A stretch of 64,000 nt of DNA from positions 148,641-212,640 of the forward strand of contig CALXGN010000002.1 in assembly GCA_944387865.1 (NCBI GenBank), written 5' to 3'. Positions 1 through 8,556 of the stretch are shown one piece after another. A program made the position numbers and the translations under genes. Source of the DNA: Scatomorpha stercorigallinarum (lineage in GTDB: Bacteria; Bacillota; Clostridia; Oscillospirales; Oscillospiraceae). Numbering within the stretch: position 1 is the first letter of the stretch; each line of letters starts with the position of its first letter. The notes beneath the pieces were generated by a model. It was not told the DNA's origin and searched no databases. It saw only the letters and a program-made list of their open reading frames with translations.

Positions 1-1
1 G

Positions 2-667
2 CGCTCCGGCGCGCTGGACGTGGTGGTCATCGACTCCGTGGCCGCGCTGCTGCCCCGCAGCGAGCTGGAGGGCGAGATGGGCGAGAGCAGCGTGGGCGTG
101 GTCGCCCGGCTGATGAGCCAGGCGCTGAGGAAGCTGGCCGGCGTCGTCAGCAAGACCGGCTGCATCGTCATCTTCATCAACCAGCTGCGCGAGAAGATCG
201 GCGTCATGTACGGCAACCCGGAGACCACCCCCGGCGGCCGAGCGCTGAAGTATTTCGCCAGCGTGCGCATCGACATGCGCCGCATCGAGACGCTGAAGAA
301 CGGCAGCGAGATGATCGGCAACCGCACCCGCGCCAAAGTCATCAAAAACAAGGTCGCGCCCCCCTTCAAGGAGGCGGAGTTCGACATCATCTACGGCCAG
401 GGCATCAGCAAGGTGGGCGAGATCATCGACCTCGGCGCCAAGCTGGACCTGATCGAGAAGGCCGGCGCGTGGTACACGGTGGGCGAGGCCCGCATCCAGG
501 GCCGCGACGGCGTGCGCACCTACCTTGAGGAGCACCCGGACGTGATGGACAAGCTGGAAGCGGACATCCGCGCCAACGCCCACAAGCTGCTGACGCCGCA
601 GGCCCGCCGGGCCGCCGTGGCCGCCGGCCGCGCGGTGGACATCTCCGCCGAGGACTTCGACGAGTGA
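2..667 (+). CDS. recA: RecA recombinase, 5' end outside window
   Basis: This is the C-terminal part of RecA, the ATP-dependent strand-exchange protein of homologous recombination and SOS induction. The reading frame is open from base 2, so the start lies before the window and 221 codons are visible. The visible part begins in the beta-strand carrying VVVIDSVAAL (Walker B), followed by the L1 region, the FINQLREKIGVMYGNPE stretch and TPGGRALKY, which are core RecA signatures, and an acidic end (AEDFDE). Its stop overlaps the recX start, so the two are co-translated. The identification is secure; only the N-terminal domain and Walker A are missing because of the window edge. Confidence 0.98.
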   Translation, partial: RSGALDVVVIDSVAALLPRSELEGEMGESSVGVVARLMSQALRKLAGVVSKTGCIVIFINQLREKIGVMYGNPETTPGGRALKYFASVRIDMRRIETLKNGSEMIGNRTRAKVIKNKVAPPFKEAEFDIIYGQGISKVGEIIDLGAKLDLIEKAGAWYTVGEARIQGRDGVRTYLEEHPDVMDKLEADIRANAHKLLTPQARRAAVAAGRAVDISAEDFDE

Positions 668-1137
668 GCCCGGCGGCCGCGCGCAGCGCGAAGGAGGCCG
701 CCATGCGCCTGCTCGAGCGGCGGGACTACGGCCGCGACGAGCTGGCGGCGAAGCTCGTGGAAAAGGGCTTTGAGGCCTCGGAGGCCGCGGCGGCCGCCGG
801 CCGCTGCGTGGAGCTGGGCTTTATAAACGACGAAAACTACGCCGCCATGGTGGCCCGGCACTACACGGCCCGCGGCTTCGGCGAGCGGCGCGTGCTCGAG
901 GAGCTGCGCCGCCGGCGCGTGCCCCGCGAATACTGGGACGCGGCCCTCGAGGCCGTCCCGGACGACGCGGACGGCGCCTACCGCTGCCTGCGCGCGAAGA
1001 TGCGCGGCCGCGCGCCGGAGCCGGAGGAGCTGCGCCGCGCGCTGGCCGCCGTGCAGCGCCGCGGCTTCGGCTATCAGGAGGTGCGGGAGGCCGCCGAGCG
1101 CTACCGGCGCGAATATCTCTCCCAGGAGGAAGCATGA
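664..1137 (+). CDS. recX: RecX, RecA regulatory protein
   Basis: RecX binds the RecA filament and limits its activity. The 157-residue product has the family's three-helix repeat pattern: an early block with LLERRDYGRDELAAKL, a middle block with CVELGFINDENYA and the arginine-rich ARGFGERRVLEELRRR segment. The start is a GTG that shares four bases with the recA stop, the usual recA-recX arrangement. Its own stop overlaps the rimO start by four bases. Length is normal for the family. Confidence 0.92.
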   Translation: MSPAAARSAKEAAMRLLERRDYGRDELAAKLVEKGFEASEAAAAAGRCVELGFINDENYAAMVARHYTARGFGERRVLEELRRRRVPREYWDAALEAVPDDADGAYRCLRAKMRGRAPEPEELRRALAAVQRRGFGYQEVREAAERYRREYLSQEEA

Positions 1138-2441
1138 AAGTATCGCTCATATCCCTCGGCTGCCCCAAAAACCAGGTGGCCGCCGAACAGATGCTCGCCG
1201 CGCTCGCCGCGGCGGGGCACGAGATAACGCCCGACCCGGCGGAGGCCGAGGCCGTGGTGGTGAACACCTGCGCCTTCATCGAGGACGCCAAGCAGGAGGC
1301 CATAGACACCCTGCTGGAGGCCGCGCAGCTGAAGGGCGGCCGGCTGAAAACGCTCCTCTGCGCCGGCTGCCTTGCACAGCTCTACGGCGGCGAGGTGATG
1401 TCCGAGCTGCCGGAGGTGGACGGCGTCGTCGGCGTCGGCAGCTGCGAGCGCATCGCGGAGGCCCTGGACGCCGCCGCGCGCGGCGAAAGGCCCGTCTATC
1501 TGGACCCCAACGACGCGCCCGTGCAGGAGTCCGCGCGGCTGGTCTGCACCGGCCCGGCCTGGGCCTACCTGCTGATCGCGGAGGGCTGCGACAACCGCTG
1601 TTCCTACTGCCTGATACCCTCGATACGCGGGCCCTTCCGCTCGCGCCCCATGGCCGCCATCGTCGAGGAGGCGAAGTCCCTTGCCGCGCAGGGCTATAAG
1701 GAGCTCATCCTCGTGGCCCAGGACCTCACGCACTACGGCGCGGACTTCAAGGACGGCACCTGCCTCGCCGCGCTGCTGAGGGAGCTGTGCGCTGTGGAGG
1801 GGCTGGAGTGGCTGCGCCTGCACTACCTCTATCCCCACGAGCTCGACGACGGGCTCATCGAGGTCATCGCCTCGGAGCCGAAGATCGTCAAATACCTCGA
1901 CATACCCATCCAGCACATCAACGACAACATACTGCGGAAGATGAACCGCCGCGACCGCGGCGCGGAGATCCGCGCGCTCTTCAAAAAGCTGCGCGAGCGC
2001 ATCCCCGGCCTGGTGCTGCGCACCAGCCTCATCACCGGCCTGCCCGGCGAGGGGGAGGCGGAGTTCGAGGAGCTCTGCGAATTCCTGCGCGAAGCGAAGA
2101 TCGAGCGCGCCGGTGTGTTCCCCTTCTCGCCGGAGGAGGGCACCCCCGCCGCCAAAATGCCGCACGTGGACACCGAGACCGCCCGCGAGCGGGCGGAGAC
2201 CGTCCTCTCGCTCCAGGCCGAGATAATGGACGAGTGGGAGAGCTCCCTCGCCGGCAGCGTCATCGAGGCGATGTGCGACGAATATGACCCAGAGACCGGC
2301 ACGGCCCGCGGCCGGGCGTACTTCGACTCCCCGGGCATCGACGGCTCCGTCACCTTCCCCGGGCCCTGCATGCCCGGCGACATCGTGCAGCTGCGCGTCC
2401 TCTCGGCGGAGGACGGCGAGCTCAGCTGCGAACCCATCTGA
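1134..2441 (+). CDS. rimO: Ribosomal protein S12 methylthiotransferase RimO
   Basis: RimO is a radical SAM enzyme with two iron-sulfur clusters that adds a methylthio group to an aspartate of ribosomal protein S12. The 435-residue protein has an N-terminal UPF0004 domain with conserved cysteines at GCPKN (residue 10), NTCAF (46) and in LLCAGC near 80. The radical SAM CxxxCxxC motif CDNRCSYC is near residue 150, and a C-terminal TRAM-type region follows. The long stretch RGPFRSRP after the cluster motif favours RimO over MiaB. The ATG overlaps the recX stop (ATGA). Confidence 0.95.
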   Translation: MKVSLISLGCPKNQVAAEQMLAALAAAGHEITPDPAEAEAVVVNTCAFIEDAKQEAIDTLLEAAQLKGGRLKTLLCAGCLAQLYGGEVMSELPEVDGVVGVGSCERIAEALDAAARGERPVYLDPNDAPVQESARLVCTGPAWAYLLIAEGCDNRCSYCLIPSIRGPFRSRPMAAIVEEAKSLAAQGYKELILVAQDLTHYGADFKDGTCLAALLRELCAVEGLEWLRLHYLYPHELDDGLIEVIASEPKIVKYLDIPIQHINDNILRKMNRRDRGAEIRALFKKLRERIPGLVLRTSLITGLPGEGEAEFEELCEFLREAKIERAGVFPFSPEEGTPAAKMPHVDTETARERAETVLSLQAEIMDEWESSLAGSVIEAMCDEYDPETGTARGRAYFDSPGIDGSVTFPGPCMPGDIVQLRVLSAEDGELSCEPI

Positions 2442-2465
2442 CCCAGGCAGGAGGCCAAAAAGAAA

Positions 2466-2990
2466 ATGAAACTCACCACCGCCAGCAAGATAACCATCGT
2501 CAGGATGATACTGATCCCCGTTGTGCTCGTCCTCATGTACCTCGACTTCGAGGGGCACATGTACTGGGCCCTCGCGGCGTTCGTCGTCGCCTCCGTGTCC
2601 GACTTCGCGGACGGCTACATCGCCCGCCACTACGACCAGGTGACGAATTTCGGCAAGTTCCTCGACCCGCTCGCGGACAAGCTGCTCGTCATCTCCGTCC
2701 TGCTCGTGTTCGTGGACTTCGGCCTTTTCCCGGCCTGGGCCGCGATAATAGTCGTGGCGCGCGAGCTGGCCATCCAGGGCCTGCGCATGATAGCCGTGGA
2801 GGGCGGAAAGGTGATAGCCGCCGCCTGGTCGGGGAAGATAAAAACGGCCTCGACCATGGTCTGCTTCGTGCTGCTGATGCTGCCCATCCCGGACTGGGCC
2901 GTCACGGCCTGCTGGGTGGTCGTCCTCGCCACCACGGTGTACTCCGGGCTCGAGTACTTCGTCAAAAACGCCTCCGTCTTCAAGGGCTGA
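2466..2990 (+). CDS. pgsA: CDP-diacylglycerol--glycerol-3-phosphate 3-phosphatidyltransferase
   Basis: This is an integral membrane enzyme of phosphatidylglycerol synthesis. The product (174 residues) carries the complete CDP-alcohol phosphatidyltransferase signature D-x2-DG-x2-AR-x8-G-x3-D-x3-D at about residues 45-71. The first conserved aspartate is in SVSDFADG and the last in DPLADK. Several hydrophobic segments flank it. A ribosome binding site (AGGAGG) lies upstream, 24 bases after the rimO stop. The neighbourhood recA/rimO/pgsA is a familiar Firmicutes grouping. Confidence 0.93.
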   Translation: MKLTTASKITIVRMILIPVVLVLMYLDFEGHMYWALAAFVVASVSDFADGYIARHYDQVTNFGKFLDPLADKLLVISVLLVFVDFGLFPAWAAIIVVARELAIQGLRMIAVEGGKVIAAAWSGKIKTASTMVCFVLLMLPIPDWAVTACWVVVLATTVYSGLEYFVKNASVFKG

Positions 2991-2993
2991 GAC

Positions 2994-4121
2994 ATGGAAA
3001 AGCTCGAAAAAAGGCTCCGCGCGCGCGATTTCGCCCCCGTGCGCGCCGCGCTGCTCCTTCTTGGGCTGCTTATCGCGTTCTCCGTGCAGCTCCTCCGCAC
3101 GTCGGAGGGCGCCATGCTCTGGATATACTCGCACATCTCCCGGCCCTATCACGCCTTCATGTCCCGGCTGTGCTCGCATTTCAGCTTTTCGGCGGCCGAG
3201 GTGTTCTACGCCGTGCTGATAATCGGCCTGCTGGCCTACCTCGCTTTCGTAATCGTCCGGCTCATACGCCGCGGCGGTCGGCTATTGCAGCTTTTCCGCT
3301 GTGTGATAACGCTCGGCATGGCTGCCGCCCTCTTCTGGGCCGGGCTCTGCCTTTTCTGGACGCCCTATTACTATGCCCCCGGCTTCTCCGAGCAGAGCGG
3401 CGTGGACGACGGCCCGGTGGAGGTCTCGGAGCTGGAGGCCGTCACGCGCTATTTCGCCGCCCTCACGAACGAGTACGCGGAGGACGTCCCCCGCACGGAG
3501 GACGGCTCGTGGGACTACGACCGGCGCGACGTACTCGAGCGCGCGCCGGAGGTGTTCGACGCCGCAGCGGAGACCTTCCCCTGCCTTGAGGGGGAGGACC
3601 TCGTGCCGAAGGGCATATATTTCTCAACTATTATGAGCTATCTCGATTTCACCGGCTTTTTCTTCCCCTTCACCGGCGAGGCGAACGTGAACATGGCCTC
3701 CCCGGTGTTCCTCCTGCCCTCCACCGCGCAGCACGAGATCGCGCACCAGCGCGGCGTCGCCGCGGAGCAGGAGTGCAACTTCGTGGCCATCTTCTCCTGC
3801 CTGAACTCGCAGTACGCCGACTTCCGCTACGCCGGGGCCGCCCTCGGCTACATCTACCTCGGCAACGCCCTCAGCCGCGCGGACCGCGAGGCCTGGGAGG
3901 AGGTCTACTACAGCCTTTCGGACACCGTGCGCCGCGACTTCAACGTCAACAACGCCTACTGGGCGCAGTTTGAGGACACGGCCGTGCAGTCGGCCTCCAA
4001 CAGCGTCTACGACTCCTTCCTCAAATCCAACGGCCAGGAACTGGGCCGCCAGAGCTACGGCAAGTGCGTAGACCTGCTCACGCACTACTACCTGGAGGCG
4101 GCGCGGGAGGCTCTCGCATGA
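2994..4121 (+). CDS. DUF3810 family membrane protein, putative zinc metallopeptidase
   Basis: The 375-residue protein has three hydrophobic segments in its first 125 residues (near 18-36, 65-90 and 105-122) and a long outer or soluble C-terminal domain. An HExxH zinc-peptidase motif, HEIAHQRG, lies near residue 247 with downstream acidic residues (AAEQECNF), as in the DUF3810 family. The family is known only as predicted metallopeptidases; the substrate is unknown. It starts three bases after pgsA and its stop overlaps the next gene, so it belongs to this operon. Confidence 0.8.
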   Translation: MEKLEKRLRARDFAPVRAALLLLGLLIAFSVQLLRTSEGAMLWIYSHISRPYHAFMSRLCSHFSFSAAEVFYAVLIIGLLAYLAFVIVRLIRRGGRLLQLFRCVITLGMAAALFWAGLCLFWTPYYYAPGFSEQSGVDDGPVEVSELEAVTRYFAALTNEYAEDVPRTEDGSWDYDRRDVLERAPEVFDAAAETFPCLEGEDLVPKGIYFSTIMSYLDFTGFFFPFTGEANVNMASPVFLLPSTAQHEIAHQRGVAAEQECNFVAIFSCLNSQYADFRYAGAALGYIYLGNALSRADREAWEEVYYSLSDTVRRDFNVNNAYWAQFEDTAVQSASNSVYDSFLKSNGQELGRQSYGKCVDLLTHYYLEAAREALA

Positions 4122-4720
4122 AAAAAGCCCTCACCGTCCTCGGACTGGGTGCGCTGGCCGCACTCTGCTCGCTGCCCGTGATCACGCTGGGCGGCGCCGC
4201 CTCCGCGCTCTATTATTCGCTCGCCAAGTGCGTGCGCCGCGGCAGGGAGCGGCCCTGGCGGGAATTTTTCCGCGCCTTCCGGCAGAACTTCGCCACCGGC
4301 GCGGCCCTTTCGCTCATCCTCGCGCTGCTGCTGACCGTGGCCTATGTCTCCGCGCTCTATCTGGTGAACGCGCCGCTGAGCGCGCTGGTGACGGCGTTTT
4401 ACGCCGTCACGCTCTTCCTCACGCTCTTTTTCGCGCTCGATATCTGCGCCCTCGGCTTCCCCGCGCTCTCGCGCTTCAGCTTCAGGGCGGCGCAGATACT
4501 CTCCTTCACGCTGCGCCTGCTGCGCCGCGCCCCCTGGCGCGCCCTCGCGCTGATGCTCCTCGCCGCAGCCACGATGTTCGCGGCCTATCTCTTCCCGCCC
4601 GCGGCGCTCATCCTCGCCGGCCCCGCCGGATACCTCGCCACGCTCCTCGCCGGCCCGGTCCTGAACGCCTTCACCCCGCCGAGGGAGGAGTTTCCGGCTA
4701 CCTTTGATTACTGGTTTTGA
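4118..4720 (+). CDS. DUF624 (YesL-like) membrane protein
   Basis: A 200-residue multi-pass membrane protein. The N-terminal block LCSLPVITLGGAASALYY followed by REFFRAFRQNF is characteristic of DUF624/YesL proteins, small membrane proteins often found near carbohydrate uptake genes and of unknown biochemical role. I chose the ATG that overlaps the preceding stop (ATGA); an in-frame ATG 54 bases earlier would only add a low-quality extension. It is the last gene of the recA-rimO-pgsA run before a repeat-filled gap. Confidence 0.78.
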   Translation: MKKALTVLGLGALAALCSLPVITLGGAASALYYSLAKCVRRGRERPWREFFRAFRQNFATGAALSLILALLLTVAYVSALYLVNAPLSALVTAFYAVTLFLTLFFALDICALGFPALSRFSFRAAQILSFTLRLLRRAPWRALALMLLAAATMFAAYLFPPAALILAGPAGYLATLLAGPVLNAFTPPREEFPATFDYWF

Positions 4721-4723
4721 TAC

Positions 4724-5040
4724 GAGGGGGACTTTAATACGAAGGGGACTTCGTCCCCCTCGTAGGCTCCCCCTCGCGCCGCACGGCGGCGCGGTTGCGC
4801 CCACGGGGCGCAAGATAAGGTATCCCCGGCAGGCAAAGCCCGCCGGGGATTTTGGCCGCCCTATGCGGGCGGCCATTCCTATGCTTGCGGCGTTGGGTGC
4901 CTCTGAGTCAACGGGCTTTTCTAAAGTGTCCCATTTTGCGGGGCAAAATGGGACGGTAATACGCCGCCCGCGCTGGGGGCGCGGGCGAGCGAAATGCGCC
5001 GGGCGGGCGGAGCCCGCCCACGAGGGGTGGTTCGCGTGTC
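4724..5040 (+). repeat. Repeat R1, copy 1: array of eight hairpins
   Basis: This is a non-coding stretch of about 300 bases that recurs at 21555-21858 (+) and 54584-54890 (-). It contains eight successive short inverted repeats: 4738-4764, 4776-4792, 4795-4813, 4822-4850, 4854-4874, 4928-4954, 4965-4987 and 5001-5019. Several stems differ between copies in both arms, so pairing is kept. No open frame is conserved. The function is unknown. Confidence 0.85.
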
Positions 5041-5046
5041 TCTATG

Positions 5047-5194
5047 CCTCCCCTACAAGTAGGGGAGGTGGCCGCACTTTAGTGCGGCCGGAGGGGTGCC
5101 GGAAGTCTGCGGTTCTTATCGAAGATGCGCAAACCTTCAACACCCCTCCGTCGCCTGCTGCGCAGGCGCCACCTCCCCTGCACGGCAGGGGAGG
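5047..5194 (+). repeat. Repeat R3: paired GC hairpins
   Basis: Two R3 blocks face each other here. The first has hairpins 5047-5068 and 5070-5089, the second 5152-5168 and 5172-5194. The pattern is a CCTCCCC/GGGGAGG hairpin next to a GC-rich hairpin, bordered by CACCCCTCC or its complement. It recurs at 27751-27893 (twice) and 35544-35600. Loops and one stem differ between copies while pairing is kept. Confidence 0.75.
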
Positions 5195-5216
5195 CTTTTA
5201 AGTTTGAGAAAACTTA

Positions 5217-5430
5217 GTGCTGCGAGCGAAGCGAAGCAACGCACGGCCGGCGGTGCAATGAACTCATTCATCGACGGGATGACCACTCACGACACGCGAA
5301 AACCCATAAAAGACAGTCCACGCCTACGACTTCCGCCAAAGCGGTTTTCTCTTTGGAGTCTGAGGGGTTTCTTTTTGACAAGACAAAAAGAAATCTCTCA
5401 GAAAGGCCTTGCAGGGGCTCCCGTCCCTGC
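5217..5430 (+). repeat. Repeat R2 with long palindrome, copy 1
   Basis: This is a roughly 200-base repeat that starts at a GCGAGCGAAGCGAAGCAACG motif and ends with a 42-base palindrome (5360-5401; stem arms TTTCTTTTTG and CAAAAAGAAA) and then a smaller GC hairpin (5411-5430). The palindrome lies between the convergent DUF624 and penicillin-binding-protein genes, so it may also act as a terminator. Other copies are at 21932-22137, 27901-28022, 32692-32876 and 54298-54498 (-). Confidence 0.75.
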
Positions 5431-5432
5431 GA

Positions 5433-6716
5433 TCACCCGACGGCGGCCTGCAGTACGGCGTTCGCAACCGGGCCGGCGTTGGTGAGGCCGCCGCCGGCGT
5501 GTTCTATGAGCACAACGAAGGCGTAGGGGTGCTGCGGGTCGTTCAAAAAGCCGGTCATCCAGGCGTGGGAGGTGCCGTCGCCCACCTCGGCGGTGCCGGT
5601 CTTGGCGGCCACGTCGAGGCCGGGGAAGGTCCACTCGCCGCCGTAGGCGGCCTCCACGTTGTGGTCCATCATGCCGGCGATCAGCCGCGCCGTCTCCGCG
5701 CCGAGGACGCTCGTGGGCCGGTCGAGCTCGCCGTGGCCCAGCAGCGTGGGCTCATAGACGCTGCCGCCGTTGGCGATGGCCGCCACATAGCGCAGCATGG
5801 CGTAGGGGCAGACGAGGTCGTTGTGCTGGCCGATGCCCGTCCAGGCGAGGCCGATGTCCATGTCCTCCTGCTCCCAGTCGATGCTACCGCGCTTGACGTC
5901 CATGCCGTCGAGCGTGAGCGCCGCGGTGAAGCCCAGGCGGCCGGCGTAGTCCTTCAGCGTGCCGTAGCCCAGCTCCAGCGCGATCTCGCCGAAGGCGCAG
6001 TTGCAGGAGTTGGCCAGGGCCTGCTCGATATCCTGCTGGCCGTGCGAGCCCGTGCAGTTGAGCGTGATGCCCTGCAGCTCCACGCTGCCGCCGCACCAGA
6101 AGCTGCGCTCGAAGAGGTCGGGCATGTTGTCGATGGCCGCCGCCAGCGTCACCAGTTTGTAGACCGAGCCGGGGACGAAGCTCGCGCCGATGGCCTTGTT
6201 GATATATGTGCCCTCGGCCGGGCTCTCGGAGGGGCTGGCCGGGTCGTCCGCCGGGGTGGACACCATGCACAGTATCTCGCCCGTGGTGTAGTCCATCAGC
6301 AGCACGGCCCCGTTCCGGCCCGCGAGGGCGTTGTACGCCACGGCGTTCAGGGCGGAATCCACCGTCATCTGCAGCGTTTTCCCGCTGGAGGTGCCGTTCA
6401 CAAAGCTGTAGCCCGTCAGCCGGTCGCGGAACTGCCGCAGCGCGCCGGTGGCGACGTTCCCGCGCGTGTCGCCGATGAGCTGGTAGCAGGCGCGGCGCAC
6501 GGTCTCGTCCGCGGCGAAGGAATAGCTCTCGCCGTCGGAGGTGTAGAGCGTGACGCCGTTGCGGTCGAGGATGGAGCCGGCGGGCGCGCCGCCGGAGAAA
6601 TACGTGGCCCAGGCGCCGCCGTCGTCCGCCAGGCGCACCAGGTAAACGGCCAGGCCCACCACCAGGGCCAGGGCGATGAGCAGGGCGGAAGCGGCCCTGC
6701 GCTGTACTTTTTTCAT
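5433..6716 (-). CDS. Penicillin-binding protein (transpeptidase)
   Basis: This is a class B-like D,D-transpeptidase that cross-links peptidoglycan at the outer face of the membrane. The 427-residue protein has an N-terminal membrane anchor (about residues 10-28) and then a short pedestal region. The three penicillin-binding motifs follow: SxxK as GSVYK, SxN as NSCNC, and KTG as AKTGTAEV. It is shorter than typical PBP2/FtsI proteins and resembles PbpA of the RodA/FtsW-linked type. It follows the FtsW-like gene with a two-base gap, so glycosyltransferase and transpeptidase are made together. Confidence 0.9.
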   Translation of the reverse strand: MKKVQRRAASALLIALALVVGLAVYLVRLADDGGAWATYFSGGAPAGSILDRNGVTLYTSDGESYSFAADETVRRACYQLIGDTRGNVATGALRQFRDRLTGYSFVNGTSSGKTLQMTVDSALNAVAYNALAGRNGAVLLMDYTTGEILCMVSTPADDPASPSESPAEGTYINKAIGASFVPGSVYKLVTLAAAIDNMPDLFERSFWCGGSVELQGITLNCTGSHGQQDIEQALANSCNCAFGEIALELGYGTLKDYAGRLGFTAALTLDGMDVKRGSIDWEQEDMDIGLAWTGIGQHNDLVCPYAMLRYVAAIANGGSVYEPTLLGHGELDRPTSVLGAETARLIAGMMDHNVEAAYGGEWTFPGLDVAAKTGTAEVGDGTSHAWMTGFLNDPQHPYAFVVLIEHAGGGLTNAGPVANAVLQAAVG

Positions 6717-6718
6717 GC

Positions 6719-8473
6719 CTACGCCTCCTCGTCCGGGTATTCGCCGCCGTCATATTCGGGATAGGCCTCCCGCGGCTCGGCCCTCAGCGGCGCGCTGCGC
6801 TCGCGGCGCACGACGAAGCTGGCGTTGCGCCGCGTGTCCGTGGCCTTGACGAAGGCCAGCAGCATCCAGCAGGAGAGCAGCGAGGTGCCGCCCTTGGACA
6901 CGAAGGGGAAGGTGACGCCGGTAAACGGCAGTATGTCCAGCGAGCCGAACACGTTCAGCCCCATCTGCACCATCATCAGGCTCACCGCGGCGCAGCCGGC
7001 GATGACATAGAAGGTGCTGCGCCCCTGCGAGGCGTTGCGCACGGTGAAAAGCGCCAGCGCGATCACGGCCAGCAGGGCCGTCACGGCCACGATCAGCCCC
7101 AGCTCCTCGCTGAGCACGGCGAACACCATGTCCGTGTTGGCGGCCACGATGTCCTTCAGCCAGCCCTCGCCCGCGCCCTGGCCGAAAAGCCCGCCGGAGG
7201 CGGCGGCGCTCATGGCGCGCGTCTGCTGGAAGCCGGCGTCCCACACGTCCTCCCAGGCGTGGCCCCAGGTGGCGAAGCGCTGGGCGATATAGGGCTTCAC
7301 GCTCAGCACCAGGAAGCCGGCCAGGCCCGCGCCGGAGACGGCCAGCAGCACCGTGGCGAAGCTGCCCGAGCGCATGAAGGACACCACCAGGAAGGTTGCA
7401 AAAAAGATGACCGCCGTGCCGAAGTCGCCCATCAGCGCGAGCGCGCAGACGCATATGGCGGAAAACACGATGTAGCCGAACAGGTTCCGCCGCGCGAACA
7501 GCCGGTCGAGCGTGGCCGCCCCGGCGTAGATATAGCAGACTTTGACGAGTTCGGAGGGCTGTATGGTAAAGCCGCCTATCTCCAGCCAGTTCATCGAGCC
7601 GCCGCGCACCTCGCCCATCACAAGGTTCAGCGCGAGCAGCCCCAGCGCGGCGGCGGCCGCCAGCCAGCGCGTCTTTTTCACGCGCTCTAAGTCGCGCAGC
7701 CACCAGCCGAGAAAGAAATAGAGCGCCACCCCGGCGATTATCAGTATCACTTCCTTGAGCATGTCGTCCGGCGTGCTGGTGGCGCAGACCTCCACGCCCA
7801 GCGTGGTGAGGAAAAAGGCCAGCGTCTCCGGCTCGAAGCCCGAGCGCCCCAGCGTGCGCATGAAGAGGTAGCAGAACCACTCCGCCGCCATCAGCGCCAG
7901 GATGGAGAGGCAGATGATATAGACGTGTTCCTCCGCCGCCGTCACCATGAACTCCAGCGCCAGGAAGCCCTGGAAGAGCGAGAGGATGAAGAGCGTCACG
8001 CCCGGGCCCACATAGCGCCCGGGGGCGGTGCGGCAGCGCTCAAGGCGCTCGCGCTCGGCGTCGGAGATGCCGCGGAAGGCGGTGGCGCAGCCGGCGAAGT
8101 CGATCTCGTCCCCGTCGCCCACTTCCTCCCAGCTCCCGGCCTCCTCGCCGTTCACGAACGTGCCGCCCTTGCTGCGCAGATCCGTCAGGGTCCAGTCACC
8201 GTCCCCGTCGCGCTGCAGCGAGGCGTGCATCCGCGAGACGGTGGGGTCCGTGAGCACGATGTCCGCCGAGCGCGCCCGGCCGACGATGCACTCCCAGTGG
8301 TTCACCGGGTGTTCCGTGCCGTTGAGGTCCACGATATAGGCCCAGGTCTCCGGCTCGTAGCGCCCGCGCAGCATGGAGCGCACGCAGCGGAGCAGTATCC
8401 ACAGCGCGAGCAGCGGCAGTATATATTTCGTCCCCTGCATGATGTATATGCTCATATCCGGCAGGTTTTCCAT
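6719..8473 (-). CDS. FHA domain fused to FtsW/RodA/SpoVE family protein
   Basis: The 584-residue protein begins with one membrane segment (about residues 9-26). A forkhead-associated domain (about 55-125) follows, with GRARSADIVL and SRMHASL, the phosphothreonine-binding hallmarks. About ten membrane segments of the SEDS family complete it. The SEDS part polymerises lipid II; the FHA part would recruit a Thr-phosphorylated partner, presumably of a PASTA kinase, which is inference. A GGAGG ribosome binding site precedes the ATG. The gene forms an operon with the downstream penicillin-binding protein. Confidence 0.9.
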   Translation of the reverse strand: MENLPDMSIYIMQGTKYILPLLALWILLRCVRSMLRGRYEPETWAYIVDLNGTEHPVNHWECIVGRARSADIVLTDPTVSRMHASLQRDGDGDWTLTDLRSKGGTFVNGEEAGSWEEVGDGDEIDFAGCATAFRGISDAERERLERCRTAPGRYVGPGVTLFILSLFQGFLALEFMVTAAEEHVYIICLSILALMAAEWFCYLFMRTLGRSGFEPETLAFFLTTLGVEVCATSTPDDMLKEVILIIAGVALYFFLGWWLRDLERVKKTRWLAAAAALGLLALNLVMGEVRGGSMNWLEIGGFTIQPSELVKVCYIYAGAATLDRLFARRNLFGYIVFSAICVCALALMGDFGTAVIFFATFLVVSFMRSGSFATVLLAVSGAGLAGFLVLSVKPYIAQRFATWGHAWEDVWDAGFQQTRAMSAAASGGLFGQGAGEGWLKDIVAANTDMVFAVLSEELGLIVAVTALLAVIALALFTVRNASQGRSTFYVIAGCAAVSLMMVQMGLNVFGSLDILPFTGVTFPFVSKGGTSLLSCWMLLAFVKATDTRRNASFVVRRERSAPLRAEPREAYPEYDGGEYPDEEA

Positions 8474-8527
8474 CCGTTACCTCCAGTGGCCGCGCCGTTC
8501 CCCGCGCCTCATTTTGCAGATTCTATC

Positions 8528-8556
8528 ATTATACCATCCAAGCTCCCCGTTGACAA
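8528..8556 (-). promoter_or_regulatory. Promoter of the ftsW-like/pbp operon
   Basis: On the minus strand, TTGTCA (8551-8556) and TATAAT (8528-8533) are separated by exactly 17 bases. It shares its -35 bases with the opposing promoter of the ZIP transporter gene. Confidence 0.7.

Noticed and set aside
1101..3179. A 692-codon minus-strand frame across rimO and pgsA
   Set aside because: Antisense shadow in GC-rich DNA. The plus-strand genes have complete, conserved motifs.
4721..5432. Open frames across the R1-R3-R2 repeats
   Set aside because: Frames are not conserved between repeat copies, and differences include frame-breaking changes while hairpins are kept.
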